64,000 nucleotides of DNA, from NCBI GenBank assembly GCA_036346275.1, contig CM070725.1, positions 41,974,104 to 42,038,103 of the forward strand. The letters are read 5' to 3'. Positions 46,391 through 57,260 of the stretch are shown here, piece by piece. The stretch's first letter is position 1; each line of letters opens with the position of its first letter. The position numbers and the translations under genes are program-made. This stretch comes from Otatea glauca (Eukaryota; Streptophyta; Magnoliopsida; Poales; Poaceae). The notes under the pieces are model-generated. The model did no database searches. It saw nothing but the letters and a program-made list of their open reading frames with translations, and was not told the origin of the DNA.

Positions 46391-47252
46391 TAAAATACTC
46401 ATACATCTTTTACTTTAGATGACTTTCTCTTGCTTCGGCTATGGCTTACTTCTTGCTTGCTTCTCTATGGCCACACGCCGACACCTCATACCTTATAGTC
46501 TATATATATGTAGTTCTTCAAATAAAAGTAGGAATCCTACTCTAGAAAAAAATAGAAGTCCTAATCATATTCAAATTTATCTAGTAATTTTTCTAGTACA
46601 TCTTTCTATGTCCTAAAATGGATATGAGTGACCTCTCAACAGTTGGACTTCTGGTAGCAAGGGCCGCATGCATGGTTGGCATGCATCTTACAGAGATGAC
46701 TGAATTTTATGCATGAACCGCATGATGAGAATCGAATGGACACCAGTAAGCATGAATGGACTAATGTTCACTATATGAGCTGCTAATTTCCCTGTATCAT
46801 TGAAAGCTTTAAAAACAACGATATTAGTTCATGGCTTACGTGTTCCAACTGCACTAATCCTCATCTCAATCTTCTGGCGTGTAACTGGAGTACTTACATT
46901 GACTTACATCAGTTGCTCCATTGCCAAGCTTCAACGATGGCCAAAATGAGCGTGCGCAGAACTCAAACCAACAATAAATTGTGGACATGCAACAAACATG
47001 CATCGTGTAGAAGCATGACCTTACAAATTCTACCATACAAAACTTCTGAACTTAAGTTGTAATCTCTCTCAAAAATAAGTGTAAAATCCAAAATTTTCTT
47101 GTGTTAAACTAGTTTTACAAACATATTCTTCTGTTGAATAATTACATGATCCTGAAATTATTCTATTCCTGATCATTGAGGAGACTGATAGAAACCCAGC
47201 TTACTCAACAGCAACAACATATGGGTTGGCACTGTTATCCACATACACATAG
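46391..47252. other. No recognisable feature
   Basis: AT-rich; short ORFs only, no boundary seen. Confidence 0.3.
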
Positions 47253-47260
47253 GCTATGAT

Positions 47261-48169
47261 TAGACCTGAGGCATTGGGTTAGATCCGACTAGCACGGCAC
47301 GAGCTCGGTGTGCCATGGGCCTAGACTATGCTGTGCCACGATAGCCCAGTTAGCCTACCACGACATGCTCCGCAGAATCTAAGCTTCGCTAGACTTCCCA
47401 AGGAAAAAGGGAGCATGGGAGATGATGAGATGTGGAGGCTTTAGCGTCGTGAAAAAAGCATGCATGGTGGCCGGGGACGATGGAGATATGGTGTGGGAAT
47501 GCTGGATCTTGGAATAGTATGGTCGAAAATCGATGGATCTGGGGCCGAGGCAGGGGGCCACCGAGATTCGGTGGCACCGTCGTGCTTCTCTCTCTCTGGT
47601 CGCCATCGTCTTCTTCCTTGGAACAGTTGGCGAAATTAGTGGCACGGTGCAGCAAGGCCATATCTAGCAGCGGTATAGTTGGAGGCTACCAGATCCGGCA
47701 CCAAGGCGGTAGGGGATGGCGAGATGCGGTTGTGCCGGTGTCAAAGAAGAAGCGAGCAAGGCCGCCAGTTGCCCCGTCACAAATCTCTGTCGGGTGCGCT
47801 CCACTGGTTGATACGCCAACATCGGCTGACGTCAGTGGATACTAGAGAGAAGAGAGGAAGGGAGAGAATAAATGGGAGATTAAGGAGAAAAATAGAGGGT
47901 GCGACAGTTTCAAGACGTGCATGTTTTCATGCAGCTTTTGGAACGGGCCGGCTTATGCACGGCCCAGTTCGTCTTGCTAGGCCGTACCATCCATCTTACA
48001 GAGTTTTAAGGCCCAGCAGGGCCCGATCATTTGTGTCGTGCTTATATGGCCCGATGACGTCCGTGTCGTACTGTGCTTTAAGCCATGCTGGCCCTCCATG
48101 CCGAGGACAGCCCTAAAAGACCCGGTCGTACAACCGGCCCTAAAAGAACCGGTCCATTGCGCAGGTCTA
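47261..48169. mobile_element. hAT element A with perfect 8-bp TSD
   Basis: The left end TAGACCTGAGGCATTGGG and the inverted right end TAGACCTGCGCAATGGAC bound 909 bp. GCTATGAT precedes (47253-47260) and follows (48170-48177) it exactly. The arms carry the 'ggcccgat' and 'ggcacg' phrases common to this grass hAT group. ORFs in its GC-rich middle (47480-48116) show no domain. Confidence 0.85.
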
Positions 48170-49125
48170 GCTATGATTAGGGGTGAAAATGGGTCGGATA
48201 CGTGTGAATATTGCTCTTTCTGTGTCTTAACCTATATATTCTTTTCTGGATTCGAAACCGGATACAGACTAGCCGGATAAGGATACAGATCCGGGTTATT
48301 CAGGATACAGATACGGGACGGATATGTGACGGACACTACTATAGAAAACGTGATCACTACCGGTTCCAAATCCTCATTACTGCCGATATAGAATGATAGT
48401 CCGACTATCACTCCTGGTTCTAGAACCGATAGTGATAACGAAATCACTACCGGTTTGTATGCGAACCACAGTGATAGTCTGTGATCCAAAAATCACTCGG
48501 TAAAATAAAAAAAATTATTTGCACCTGAAGCACGACCCAGTTTGTCTTGCTAGGCCGTACTGTCCATCTTACAGAGTTTTAAGGCCCAGCAGGGCCCGAT
48601 CATTTGTGTCGTGCTTATATGGCCCGATGACGTCCATGTCGTACTGTGCTTTAAGCCATGTTGGCCCTCCATGCCGAGGACCACCCTAAAAGATCTGGTC
48701 GCATAGTCAGTCCTAAAAGAACTGGTCCATTGCACAGGTCTAGCTATGATTAGGGGTGAAAATGGGTCGGATACGTGCGAATATTGCTCTTTTTGTATCC
48801 TAACCTATATTTATTTCCTGGATTCGGAATCGGATACAAACTAGCCGAATAAGGATACAGATCCGGGTTATTCGGGAGACAGATACGGGACGGATATGTG
48901 ATGGACACTACTATAGAAAACATGATCACTGCCAGTTCCAAATCCTCATTACTGCCGGATATGGAACCGACAGTGATTGGTCGGCAGTGATAGTCTGACT
49001 ATCACTCCTGGTTCTAGAACCGGCAGTGATAACGATATCACTACCGGTTTGTATGTGAACCGACAGTTATAGTCTGTGATTCAAAAATCACTCGGTAAAA
49101 TCAAAAAAAATTATTTGCACCTGAA
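47957..49125. repeat. Head-to-tail duplication across three element boundaries
   Basis: Copy 1 (47957-48529) and copy 2 (48530-49125) each hold, in order, the right end of hAT element A, the target site GCTATGAT, the left end of hAT element B and the left end of a CACTA element. Copy 1 lacks about 22 bp present in copy 2 (near 48390 versus 48960). Both begin 'gcacg-cccagt' and end 'ttgcacctgaa', so the junction is precise. Confidence 0.9.
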
Positions 49126-50179
49126 CCACCCTATATTTACTACGCGCGCACGGTCGCATCACGCGAAATATGCGCGTGTGCGGTTGCTTGGAGTCGAACC
49201 TGAGACCTATTGCTCTGCGCGAACTCTCCTTACCATCTCACCTAACATACACTTCTCGACTACTATAAGATATATTTCCCTTTATCCCTTCGTATCCGAA
49301 AGTTTCAATGATTATTTGGACATCTAAATAACTTCAAATAGAAAAGTTGTCAACTACAAAGTTGTAGATCTCATCCAGAGCTACAATTTTCATATACATT
49401 TTGTCTCCATCCGACTTTGTATGAAAAAGTTATGATTTTTCAAAAATATTATCACTGCCGGTTCGGATTCTGAACCGACAATGATACTTTCTCCATTATC
49501 ATTGCCAGTTCTTCTTACGAACTGGCAGTGATAATAACTTATCACTGCTAGTTCGTAAGAAGAACCGACAGTAATAGTATCACTGCCGGTTCTTCTTCGG
49601 TCGAGCATTTGTGTCGGCCTAGCTTATGAACTGGTAGTGATAGGCCGGCAAGAAAAGATTTTTTTTGTAGTAGTAGGATTCGGGTCAAAAACGGATAAAA
49701 ATATACGGATAATACACGCATATATAGAGTAATATATGTTGAATTAAAACCATATGAGTACATGACTATAGTAACAAGATTTATATCAATCAAACTCAAT
49801 AGACGTTGTAGAAAGAATATGCTACTTGAGGATCAATAAAACCTACTAATTGTTAATATAAATGGGCTGTCATAGAAAAAATATGATGAAAATATTCTCT
49901 GCCTTACTGATATTTGAATAGGAAAAATCCGAATATCCGATCCAAATATTCGAATAATAAAAATCCGAATATCTGGATCCCGTCCCATATTTATCGGAAA
50001 TTGGATATTCCAGATTCGATCTCAAATCCATATTCAAGTATCCAGATCTGGTCCCAGATCCGACTGAACAGTCAAATCCAGTCTCGAATCTGACTGAACA
50101 GTCAAATCCAGTCCCGAATCCGATTCTAACCCGATCCGATTCCGGATTGAAGGAGATATGTGACCCGTTTTCACTCCTA
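48751..50179. mobile_element. hAT element B, split by a CACTA insertion
   Basis: The left end TAGGGGTGAAAATGGGTC and the inverted right end TAGGAGTGAAAACGGGTC bound the element. Left flank GCTATGAT (48743-48750), right flank AATATGAT (50180-50187), 6 of 8 identical. The interior has 'ggatacagat' and 'ccgaatat' phrases on both sides of the nested CACTA at 48906-49675. A second copy of its left end lies at 48178 because of the local duplication. No transposase. Confidence 0.75.
48906..49675. mobile_element. CACTA (En/Spm) nonautonomous element, nested in hAT B
   Basis: Starts CACTACTATAGAAAA and ends TTTTTTGTAGTAGTA (last base mutated from G), with the 3-bp TSD GGA at 48903-48905 and 49676-49678. 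Subterminal repeats such as 'actgccggttc' and 'gaaccgacagtgat' occur at both ends. A duplicated left end is present at 48334-48529. Confidence 0.82.
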
Positions 50180-50499
50180 AATATGATGTAGCTGTGACGG
50201 CGGCTTTTTCCTTTCGGTCAAATGCATTAGGTGAGAATAAGTCTTGTCGACAGCTCATCACAGAATGCGACACGGAGAGGCTGCAGGAGCAGAACAAATG
50301 ATTAGGTCAACGCAAGTGTCCGTTTCTACCACGTTACATCTTCCATCTGCAATATATAAATTGAGTAGTCGATTAGTAGGATCACGACGAACGCAAAGTC
50401 AGAAGCTTTCTCCGGACATGGAAAAATCTGGCCTTGTAGTCGCACCCTTTTCTGACAAAGCGAATTAACTTGCATTTTCCTGCCGCTCCTACAGAGGCT

Positions 50500-50855
50500 G
50501 AAGTGATGATTTTTTAGTCTCTTTACATCGTTTTTTTTAATCTAACCTTCTTTCATTGAAATTTGCAAATCTAGTTCATTCCACCTTGCTCTCCCACTCT
50601 CCTACCGTAGGAGCCGGCGTGCTGAGCACCGGGAGCGAATGGGAGCAAGCGGGGCGCGGGAGCGCGCCAGGCGTAGGAGCAGTGTGCTGCCGCGGTAGCA
50701 GTGTATGGGAGGTGGGTGAGCGCGACGCAGGCGACCTGCTGCGGCTAAAGAGCACGGGAGTACGATAGAAGATGCTAGTTTTGCAAATTCGGATGAAAGA
50801 AAGCTAAATTTGAGGAAAAAAACGAAGTAAGGAGAGCTAAAAAAATCATCACTAC
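50500..50855. mobile_element. Mutator-like MITE, family member 4
   Basis: The left end GAAGTGATGATTTTTTAG and the inverted right end GTAGTGATGATTTTTTTAG are nearly identical. Flanks ACAGAGGCT (50491-50499) and ACATAGACC (50856-50864) agree at 6 of 9, a degraded TSD. The GC-rich core shares 'ggagcagtg', 'ctgctgcggct' and 'gagcacgggag' with the copy at 25667-26054. Confidence 0.7.
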
Positions 50856-50901
50856 ACATAGACCAGCCAGCCTGCCTGCCATCTGTTTGCAATAGGAGAA
50901 A

Positions 50902-51745
50902 CTAGCAACCTGTACGCGGCGTGTCACGCCGCGGGCGCCACTCTCCACACGAGAAAGTTGAGTTTTTTTTTTGGGAAAAAGGCTTAAACGTAATGGTAAA
51001 AAAAAGCGGGAAAAAATGTATGTTTTTTTGGGAAGAAGGATCCGTGTGTTTTTTTTCCCGCCGAAAAAGGACCTAAATGTAATTTTGATTCTGTGGAAAA
51101 GGACCCGAGCGCAAGCATTAAAAACGCATAAAGGACCTAAGTGTGGTATATATATATTTTTTAAAAAACGGACCTATTCGTAACGTAAAAGGACCTAAAC
51201 GTAATTTTTATTTTGTAGAAAAGGACCCGAGCGCAAGCTTCAAAAACGCATAAAGGGCCAAAGCGTAATATATATTCTTTATTTGGGAAGAAGGATCTGT
51301 TTGTTATTTTTTTAGGACAAGGACTCGATTATAATTTTTTTCTTAAAAAGGACCTATCCGTAAATAAAAAAAGGACCCATCGTGCATGCGCTCTCCTCCC
51401 AGGAAACCTTCAAGGTGGAAAAGGACCCGAGCGCAAGTATTAAAAACGCATAAAGGACTTAAGTGTGATATATATATATTTTAAAAAAAAACGGACCTAT
51501 TCGTAACGTAAAAAGACCTAAACGTAATTTTTATTTTGTAGAAAAGGACCCGAGCGCAAGCCTCAAAAACGCAGGATAAAGACCCGATTGTAATTTTTTT
51601 TTCTTAAAAAGGACCTATCCGTAAATAAAAAAAGACCCATCTGTAAATATTTTTTCGGCTCGGCTCGCGGCTCGAGCCGAGCCGCGAGCCGAGCCGGCTC
51701 CGGAGACACGTCCATGCGCTCTCCTCCCAGGAAACCTTCAATGTA
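50902..51745 (-). mobile_element. Helitron-like element, partly dimeric
   Basis: The minus-strand 3' end has hairpin GCGGCGTGACACGCCGC and then, after ten bases, CTAG (50902-50905) followed by T. The presumed 5' end near 51745 reads 'ctactatacattgaagg'. The terminal phrase 'catgcgctctcctcccagga' occurs both at about 51389 and at the true end near 51714, and the 'cggacctattcgtaacgt' block is repeated about 322 bp apart, so the element contains a head-to-tail partial second copy. Non-coding. Confidence 0.55.
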
Positions 51746-51749
51746 TAGT

Positions 51750-52515
51750 AGGGTTATGATGTGATCTGCTGCTACCGGCTAAACAGTTCATGTGCCTTTA
51801 AACTATGGCAATTGGCATCAGTTCCTTAACCACTACTCGTTCTGCCTTTGTTTAATCGATCTTAATTAGTTACGTTTGTGCACATGGTGCGCTCTGTCAC
51901 AGAGGCTGGCAGGTCTAGAAGTGTTGGACGATGCATGGAATAAAGAAACAGATAGGGCCGGACCAGCCGGTATAAACAATATTGTTGAACCTATCATCAT
52001 GTATGGAAATGCATGGGTACTGCTCGATAACGATCATTGACGACGACCTACCGACCATACATGAATGAATTCATAGGGAAACGAAAATGGAGAGCAAGAT
52101 AGCAACATACTTGGACCACGATCCCTTAACACTACTTGTCCTTACGAATCAGCAAACATGGGCAGCATTAATTTTCACCATACAAATGCACAGGCTTCTG
52201 TGTTTTTTTTTTTCTAAGACGGGAAAGCATGAGCTTCTAATCAGAACCTTTCGCATGCATCTTCACACACACAAGCGTGGAGCTAATTAAACAAAGTAAA
52301 ATACTAACAGTAAGCACAAGAAGTGAACAATAATTAATACATATATTCCTCGCCAACTAGTATTTCACATTTATATAATTTCAATAGGCACAAGAAAAAA
52401 ATGAACTAACAAAATAAAAACAAGAAGAAATGAAATACAAACGCTGACCAACTCCTGTATCCTGTCCAACTTAGCGGCCGTGGCCTTCCATAATTCCATG
52501 ACCGCCAGCGTGGTG
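51750..52515. other. Upstream region of the phytocyanin gene
   Basis: No ORF or element called; it presumably includes the promoter of the gene at 52675. Confidence 0.35.
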
Positions 52516-52521
52516 TGGCTC

Positions 52522-52527
52522 TATAAA
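52522..52527 (+). promoter_or_regulatory. TATA box of the phytocyanin gene
   Basis: TATAAA in 'gtggctctataaaacg', about 150 bp before the start codon, leaving room for a leader of about 120 bases. Confidence 0.6.
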
Positions 52528-52674
52528 ACGTCGACCCTCCAACCTCCCCTGTCAATCGTGCAACCCACTTACGTGATATCGATAGCCAGGCCCTTAATTA
52601 AATCCATTTGATCATACATACGCTCTCCCTGATCTGTAGTTTCCAAGCTTCTATTTTGATCATCGTTGCCGACC

Positions 52675-53805
52675 ATGGCCTCCTTTTCGGCTCTGATCGC
52701 GCTGCTCGTCATCACGGGCTGCGCCGCGGCGGCATCGGCGGCGACGTTCACCGTCGGCGATGGGCAGGGGTGGGCGACCGGCGTCGACTACACCACCTGG
52801 GCCAGTGGCAAAAACTTCTCGGCTGGAGACAAGCTAGGTGAGACCTTAATTCTTGACACAATAAATTTGAGTACCTAGCTAAAACCCAATTAGACAGACA
52901 GTCGATCTTTACTAGACCCAGCATGCATGACGCTAATGTTGGGTTTTCTCTAGTACGTACGTTAAAAATCGACAGTTTGGAATATAGCTACGATTAGTAG
53001 TGCTCTCGCAAAAACTAAGTTGCACGAGCCCTAAAGCAGTATAATATTATGGTAGGAATGGAAACTATTTCTTGTGTGGCGGTAAAGGTGTGGGTTTATG
53101 ATTTTATCCATGATTTAAATATGATATCCACCTTATTATGTTTATATGTACCCACGTAGGTCATAAATTTATCCTCGAGTTTCGTCTAATTAGGCGTCTC
53201 ACTCGTGTGTGTACGTGGGTGATGGTGTGCGTGTGTATGTCTTTCGAGAAAAAAAAATGATTATGCTAGTAATAGACATCTTACTCGATACTTCTTCAAC
53301 AAATGCGAACGGAAAGTCTCATGTCTCAACTAAGAGAGAAACGGAGGGAAAAGATTGAGCACCCTAGCATATTTTCAGCTCTGCTAACATGAGTATATTT
53401 TTGGAATTGCTAATGATCAGCATAAACCACGTTGACAGTGGCTCAATCAACCTTTTATTTTCTCCTTTTACAGTGTTCAACTACCCTAACCTGGCGCACA
53501 CGGTGACCGGGGTCACCAAGAGCGACTACGACACCTGCACCACCAGCAGCAACGTCCTCAGCAACGACAACAGCGGCACGACCACCGTCACCCTCGCCGC
53601 CGGCACGAACTACTACATCTGCACCGTCGGCAGCCACTGCCCCGGCGGCATGAAGCTCGCCGTCACCGCTGCCGGCTCCAGCTCCGGCACCCCGCCTACC
53701 TCCCCCTCGACCAACACCTCCCCGACCGGCGCGTCCGCCCGCCTGCAGGCCGGCCCAGCCGTTGCGGCGGCCGCCGCAGCCCTCGTCAAGCTCGCCCTGT
53801 TCTGA
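52675..53805 (+). CDS. Phytocyanin (uclacyanin-type blue copper protein), GPI-anchored
   Basis: Two exons, 52675-52837 and 53474-53805, joined in phase 1 at GTGAGA...TTTTACAG, give 164 residues. Residues 1-22 form a signal peptide. The plastocyanin-like domain (23-120) starts ATFTVGDGQGWATGVDYTTW and keeps all four type 1 copper ligands: His63 (LAHTV), Cys104 (YYICTVG), His109 and Met114 (SHCPGGMK). The axial Met marks the uclacyanin or plantacyanin type rather than stellacyanin (Gln) or ligand-less early nodulin-like proteins. Cys76 and Cys110 can form the usual disulfide. A Ser/Pro/Thr-rich linker (about 122-140) and a hydrophobic Ala-rich C-terminus predict arabinogalactan-type glycosylation and a GPI anchor at the plasma membrane or cell wall. 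The intron position between GDKL and VFNY is the conserved one. It appears intact; the physiological role is inferred. Confidence 0.93.
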
Positions 53806-54415
53806 TCCGTCGCGCGCGACATGCAGGGTAGAGGCAGTGCAGGATGTTCGTTCTTGGAAGTCCACCATTGTTGCTGTACATTTCTGAGCTCTGATGGCCG
53901 GCATGCACGTTAGTTTTTTTTCTTCTACGGTAGAGTGGTTGGTTTCTTCATGTACTGATTTGTTGTGCACTTGTGCGTGTAGTGGTTGGTGTGACGTGTT
54001 TATTTTTCAAACTTGTTATGGATTATCTCTGAGATATCTAATATATCAAGGGGTTAAATAAGATTGGGTTGGTCATGCTTTCTCATGCTTGAGATTTGTT
54101 ATTGTTTGCTTTACTTTGGTTTGAGGTGAGAGTGATTTGGGCGGTTAGCTTATGTAGACTGTAGTAAGAATGGGACTAGCTAGACTGCCCTAAGAAATAA
54201 TGAGACTAGAGGAAAGAATCGAATAATTGAAGGACAATGAGATCGGACGAAAACAATTTGGTTTGGATGACTACGTATCATTACCAAATGTTACAAACTT
54301 GTTTTGATTGCAACATCTTTGAAAAAAGGAAAGGTAAAAGGAGGGAGAAACCCTGCTATATATGCCTAAGTAAAAAAGAGAAGAAAAAAGAGCGGCATAG
54401 AACTTCTTAAGAAAT
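53806..54415. other. 3' flank of the phytocyanin gene
   Basis: Presumed 3' UTR and intergenic sequence; nothing further recognised. Confidence 0.35.
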
Positions 54416-54418
54416 TGA

Positions 54419-54699
54419 GGGCCTGTTTGCGAGAGGGGTAACTTTTATAAAAAGCTATTTTTGATTTTTTGGGTTGAAAAAAAGCTATAGTTTTTTATAA
54501 AAAGTTATTTGAGAAACAATTAATATCCCTCAACAATAAACTGCAAAAATAGGTCTAACCTAATTTTCAGATTTTAACTTTTGCTAGTTATATTTAGTTT
54601 CTAGTTTTTGCAAAAACCGTTAAAAAGCTGAGCTATTTGAAAATTTTACTGGGTTTTTTTGGAAGCGGAAGCTGGATTTAAATAACTCCAAGCAGAGCC
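54419..54699. mobile_element. Possible Tourist-like MITE
   Basis: The left end GGGCCTGTTTG and the inverted right end GGCTCTGCTTG are similar. TGA flanks both sides (54416-54418 and 54700-54702). The 281-bp interior is AT-rich with 'ttttataaaaagctat' phrases typical of such MITEs. The inverted match is short and imperfect. Confidence 0.5.
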
Positions 54700-54702
54700 T
54701 GA

Positions 54703-55281
54703 TTCATTCAGCTAGGAGTTCCCAGTGCAGGAGTTGGTACATAGAGCATGATCTACCAGTGAAACATTTTTACAGGCTATAGGACTACTCAGGCGATGGA
54801 CTCGACAGTGAAAGGAGTCCTTTCCAGGTTTCAAAGTTATAATTCTGCAGAAGAAAAGTTTCTACCTGCCCCGGCCCGTGCGAATCTGACGGTTAGCAAA
54901 GTTCCTGCCCCTAGACTGTGTCAACTTTTCAACAGAGTTGCTTCGTGAATCATGTGCCTGTCTGTCTTGTCGAGAAGGGCAAGTAGAAAGGAGATGACAA
55001 TGGATCGGGGCGAGAAGGTGAACGATTTGGAGTGTTTCTTCAGAGCCACGACGGGGGTCAGTTCGGTAGGTGATAAGGGATACACTTTGGAAGTGCTCCA
55101 CCTCTCAAGGCTCAACGAAAAGAATTAGACCAACGGCGGCTTGAAGTGAGTATGACAGTTCTTTTCTACGAGTAAAGAACGGGCATGAAGTTGCAACGTC
55201 AACTTTAGGCCACATACTCTTTTGTCAGTGCTCCTACCCACGTTGACAAATGGGCAACCTTGCCAAACACCATGTTTTTCA
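54703..55281. other. No recognisable feature
   Basis: Short unsupported ORFs only. Confidence 0.3.
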
Positions 55282-55289
55282 CTCCCCCT

Positions 55290-55763
55290 TAGGGTTTCAA
55301 ATTTTATTGAAAACCACTCGGATTTTGTGAATTTCGCTCGTACTGCGCCGGTTCAGAAAAGCATACCATTCGGTTTACTGCTCATGTTCAAATTCAAAAA
55401 TTAGGAAAATTTGAAAAAAATTATCCAAAAATTCCATAAAATTAGTATTAATAGCTTTATGACCTTTGGTGTGATTTTTTTTAAAAAAACTAAGTTTAGA
55501 GAAAAGTTCTCTAAAAGAAAGGTTTTTACATTTTTTCCAATTTTTCAACCTATCGCCGATTTTCGAGAAAACCGCTCGAAATTCGCAACTTTTCGAGTGA
55601 TTTTTGAACATTTTGTTCGAATTTCACTCCGTTGTTTGACCAGATTTCAAATTCGTTTGACTTTCGAACATATTCAGTTTTTCGCGAATTTCGTTTGGTT
55701 TTTCGCGAATTTCGGTACGTTGGCTCGTCGAAAACCGAGATCGAAACGGTACTGTTAACCCTG
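55290..55763. mobile_element. hAT-like MITE with perfect 8-bp TSD
   Basis: CTCCCCCT lies at 55282-55289 and 55764-55771. The 474-bp element starts TAGGGTTTCAAA and ends with inverted CAGGGTTAACAG. The interior is rich in 'gcgaatttcg' and 'ttttcgaac' phrases that recur widely in grasses. The ORFs inside are chance products of AT-rich sequence. Confidence 0.78.
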
Positions 55764-55771
55764 CTCCCCCT

Positions 55772-56640
55772 ATTAATGATCGCACCCAGGCCAGGCCACT
55801 AGGGACAAGAATTGTACACCTCAGATGATGGCTCAAGTTGGATTTTTGTCACTGTAATACACCGGTATGTTAATGTGAAGCTCATGTGACCTATGTGAAG
55901 TAGCGGTGGAATTAGTCTCAGGTTACTTGCATAAAGTGAGTTGTAGGCTTGGATACTAAAGAACTCGGGTGAGAAATTGGAAGAACTGGATGAGAAAATC
56001 AGAGAAGGACACGGAAGAAGCACGGTAGAGGATGAGGAATACAATTCTATATAAGTATCTTCTGGCTTACAGGTCTCCCTCACAGGGCACTGACTAGTAG
56101 GCCCCGTTGGTCCATAGCCCTTGGGCATGTTACGCATGTAAACTGACTAGCAGGCGCCATTGGTCTATGCCCTATGCCTGCAAACAAATCGAGCTCGAGG
56201 GAGCATGTAAATTCAAGGAGAAAGCTTGAGCTGAACTCAAGTTGGTGTTCTTACCTCGAATTAGGCTCGAGCTTGGCTCATCCAATCTCGAGTAGGCTCG
56301 AGCTCGGCTCTAGTAAGCTTGGCAACAGTAAACAATTTAATATGCACTATTTTTAACAATAAAAAAATATTCAAGCTCAAGCTCAATTCGAGTAAGCTCG
56401 GTAAGAGTTAAAATATAGTAATATTTAACTAGTAATTTGTAAACCAGAATTATAAGTTATTCGAGCTCGACTCGATGAAGCTCACGAGCTCAGTATCAAG
56501 ATCGAGTTTAGCTCATTTAAAGCTCAAATCAAGCTTGGTGCGAGTCTCGAGTTTTTTTTACTATCCTAAATGCACACAACACGACACATAAATAGTTCTC
56601 CATTTGAGTGGTCCACTGTTATAGGCAATGGTGGATCTAG
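55772..56640. repeat. GAGCTCG-rich repeat region, superfamily unclear
   Basis: Between about 56180 and 56560 'gagctcg', 'gctcgagctc' and related phrases recur on both strands, as in some grass hAT elements, but no terminal inverted repeat or TSD could be fixed. 55772-56170 has nothing recognisable. Confidence 0.35.
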
Positions 56641-56679
56641 AACGAAACACTACTACACAAATATACATCACAATCGGTT

Positions 56680-57260
56680 CTTTTTCGTCATCACAGTCGG
56701 TTCTGGTGGTGACACAAAGCCATGAGACAGAGATGAGGCGGGCATTATTACAGTCGGTTCTTACCCGATAGAGATGATGGTATTATCTCTATCGGTTCTT
56801 TATAAGAAGCGATAGAGATGATGGTATTATCTCTATCGGTTCTTTGTAAGAAGCGATAAAGATGATGCTCATCTTTATCGCTTCTTACAAAGAACCGATA
56901 GAGATAATACTATCATCTCTATCGCTTCTTATAAAGAACCGATAGAGATGACCATATCATCTATATCGCTTTTTCAAAGAACCGATAGAGATAATACCAT
57001 CATCTCTATCGCTTCTTATAAAGAACCGATAGAGATGATCAGACATCTCTATCGCTTCTTAAAAGAACCGATAGAGATAATATACTCATCTCTATCACTT
57101 CTTTGAAAGAACCGATAGAGATGAATAACCTCATCTCTATCACTTCTTATAAAGAACCGATAGAGATGAGTTCATTATCCCTATCGCTTCTTTCAAAGAA
57201 CCGATAGAGATGACCGTCACATCTCTATCATTTTCTTGTGAGAACCGACAGAGATGAAGG
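56680..57260. repeat. Subterminal palindromic array of the CACTA element
   Basis: 'tctctatcggttcttt' and its inverse 'aagaaccgatagaga' alternate with 'aagaagcgatagaga' forms about every 30-40 bp, so neighbouring units can pair into hairpins. Such motifs bind the element-encoded protein in En/Spm. Confidence 0.85.

Noticed and set aside
47480..48116. Overlapping ORFs of 121 and 145 codons
   Set aside because: They lie entirely within hAT element A and show no recognisable domain.
53455..53970. 171-codon minus-strand ORF
   Set aside because: Gly-rich shadow of the phytocyanin second exon.
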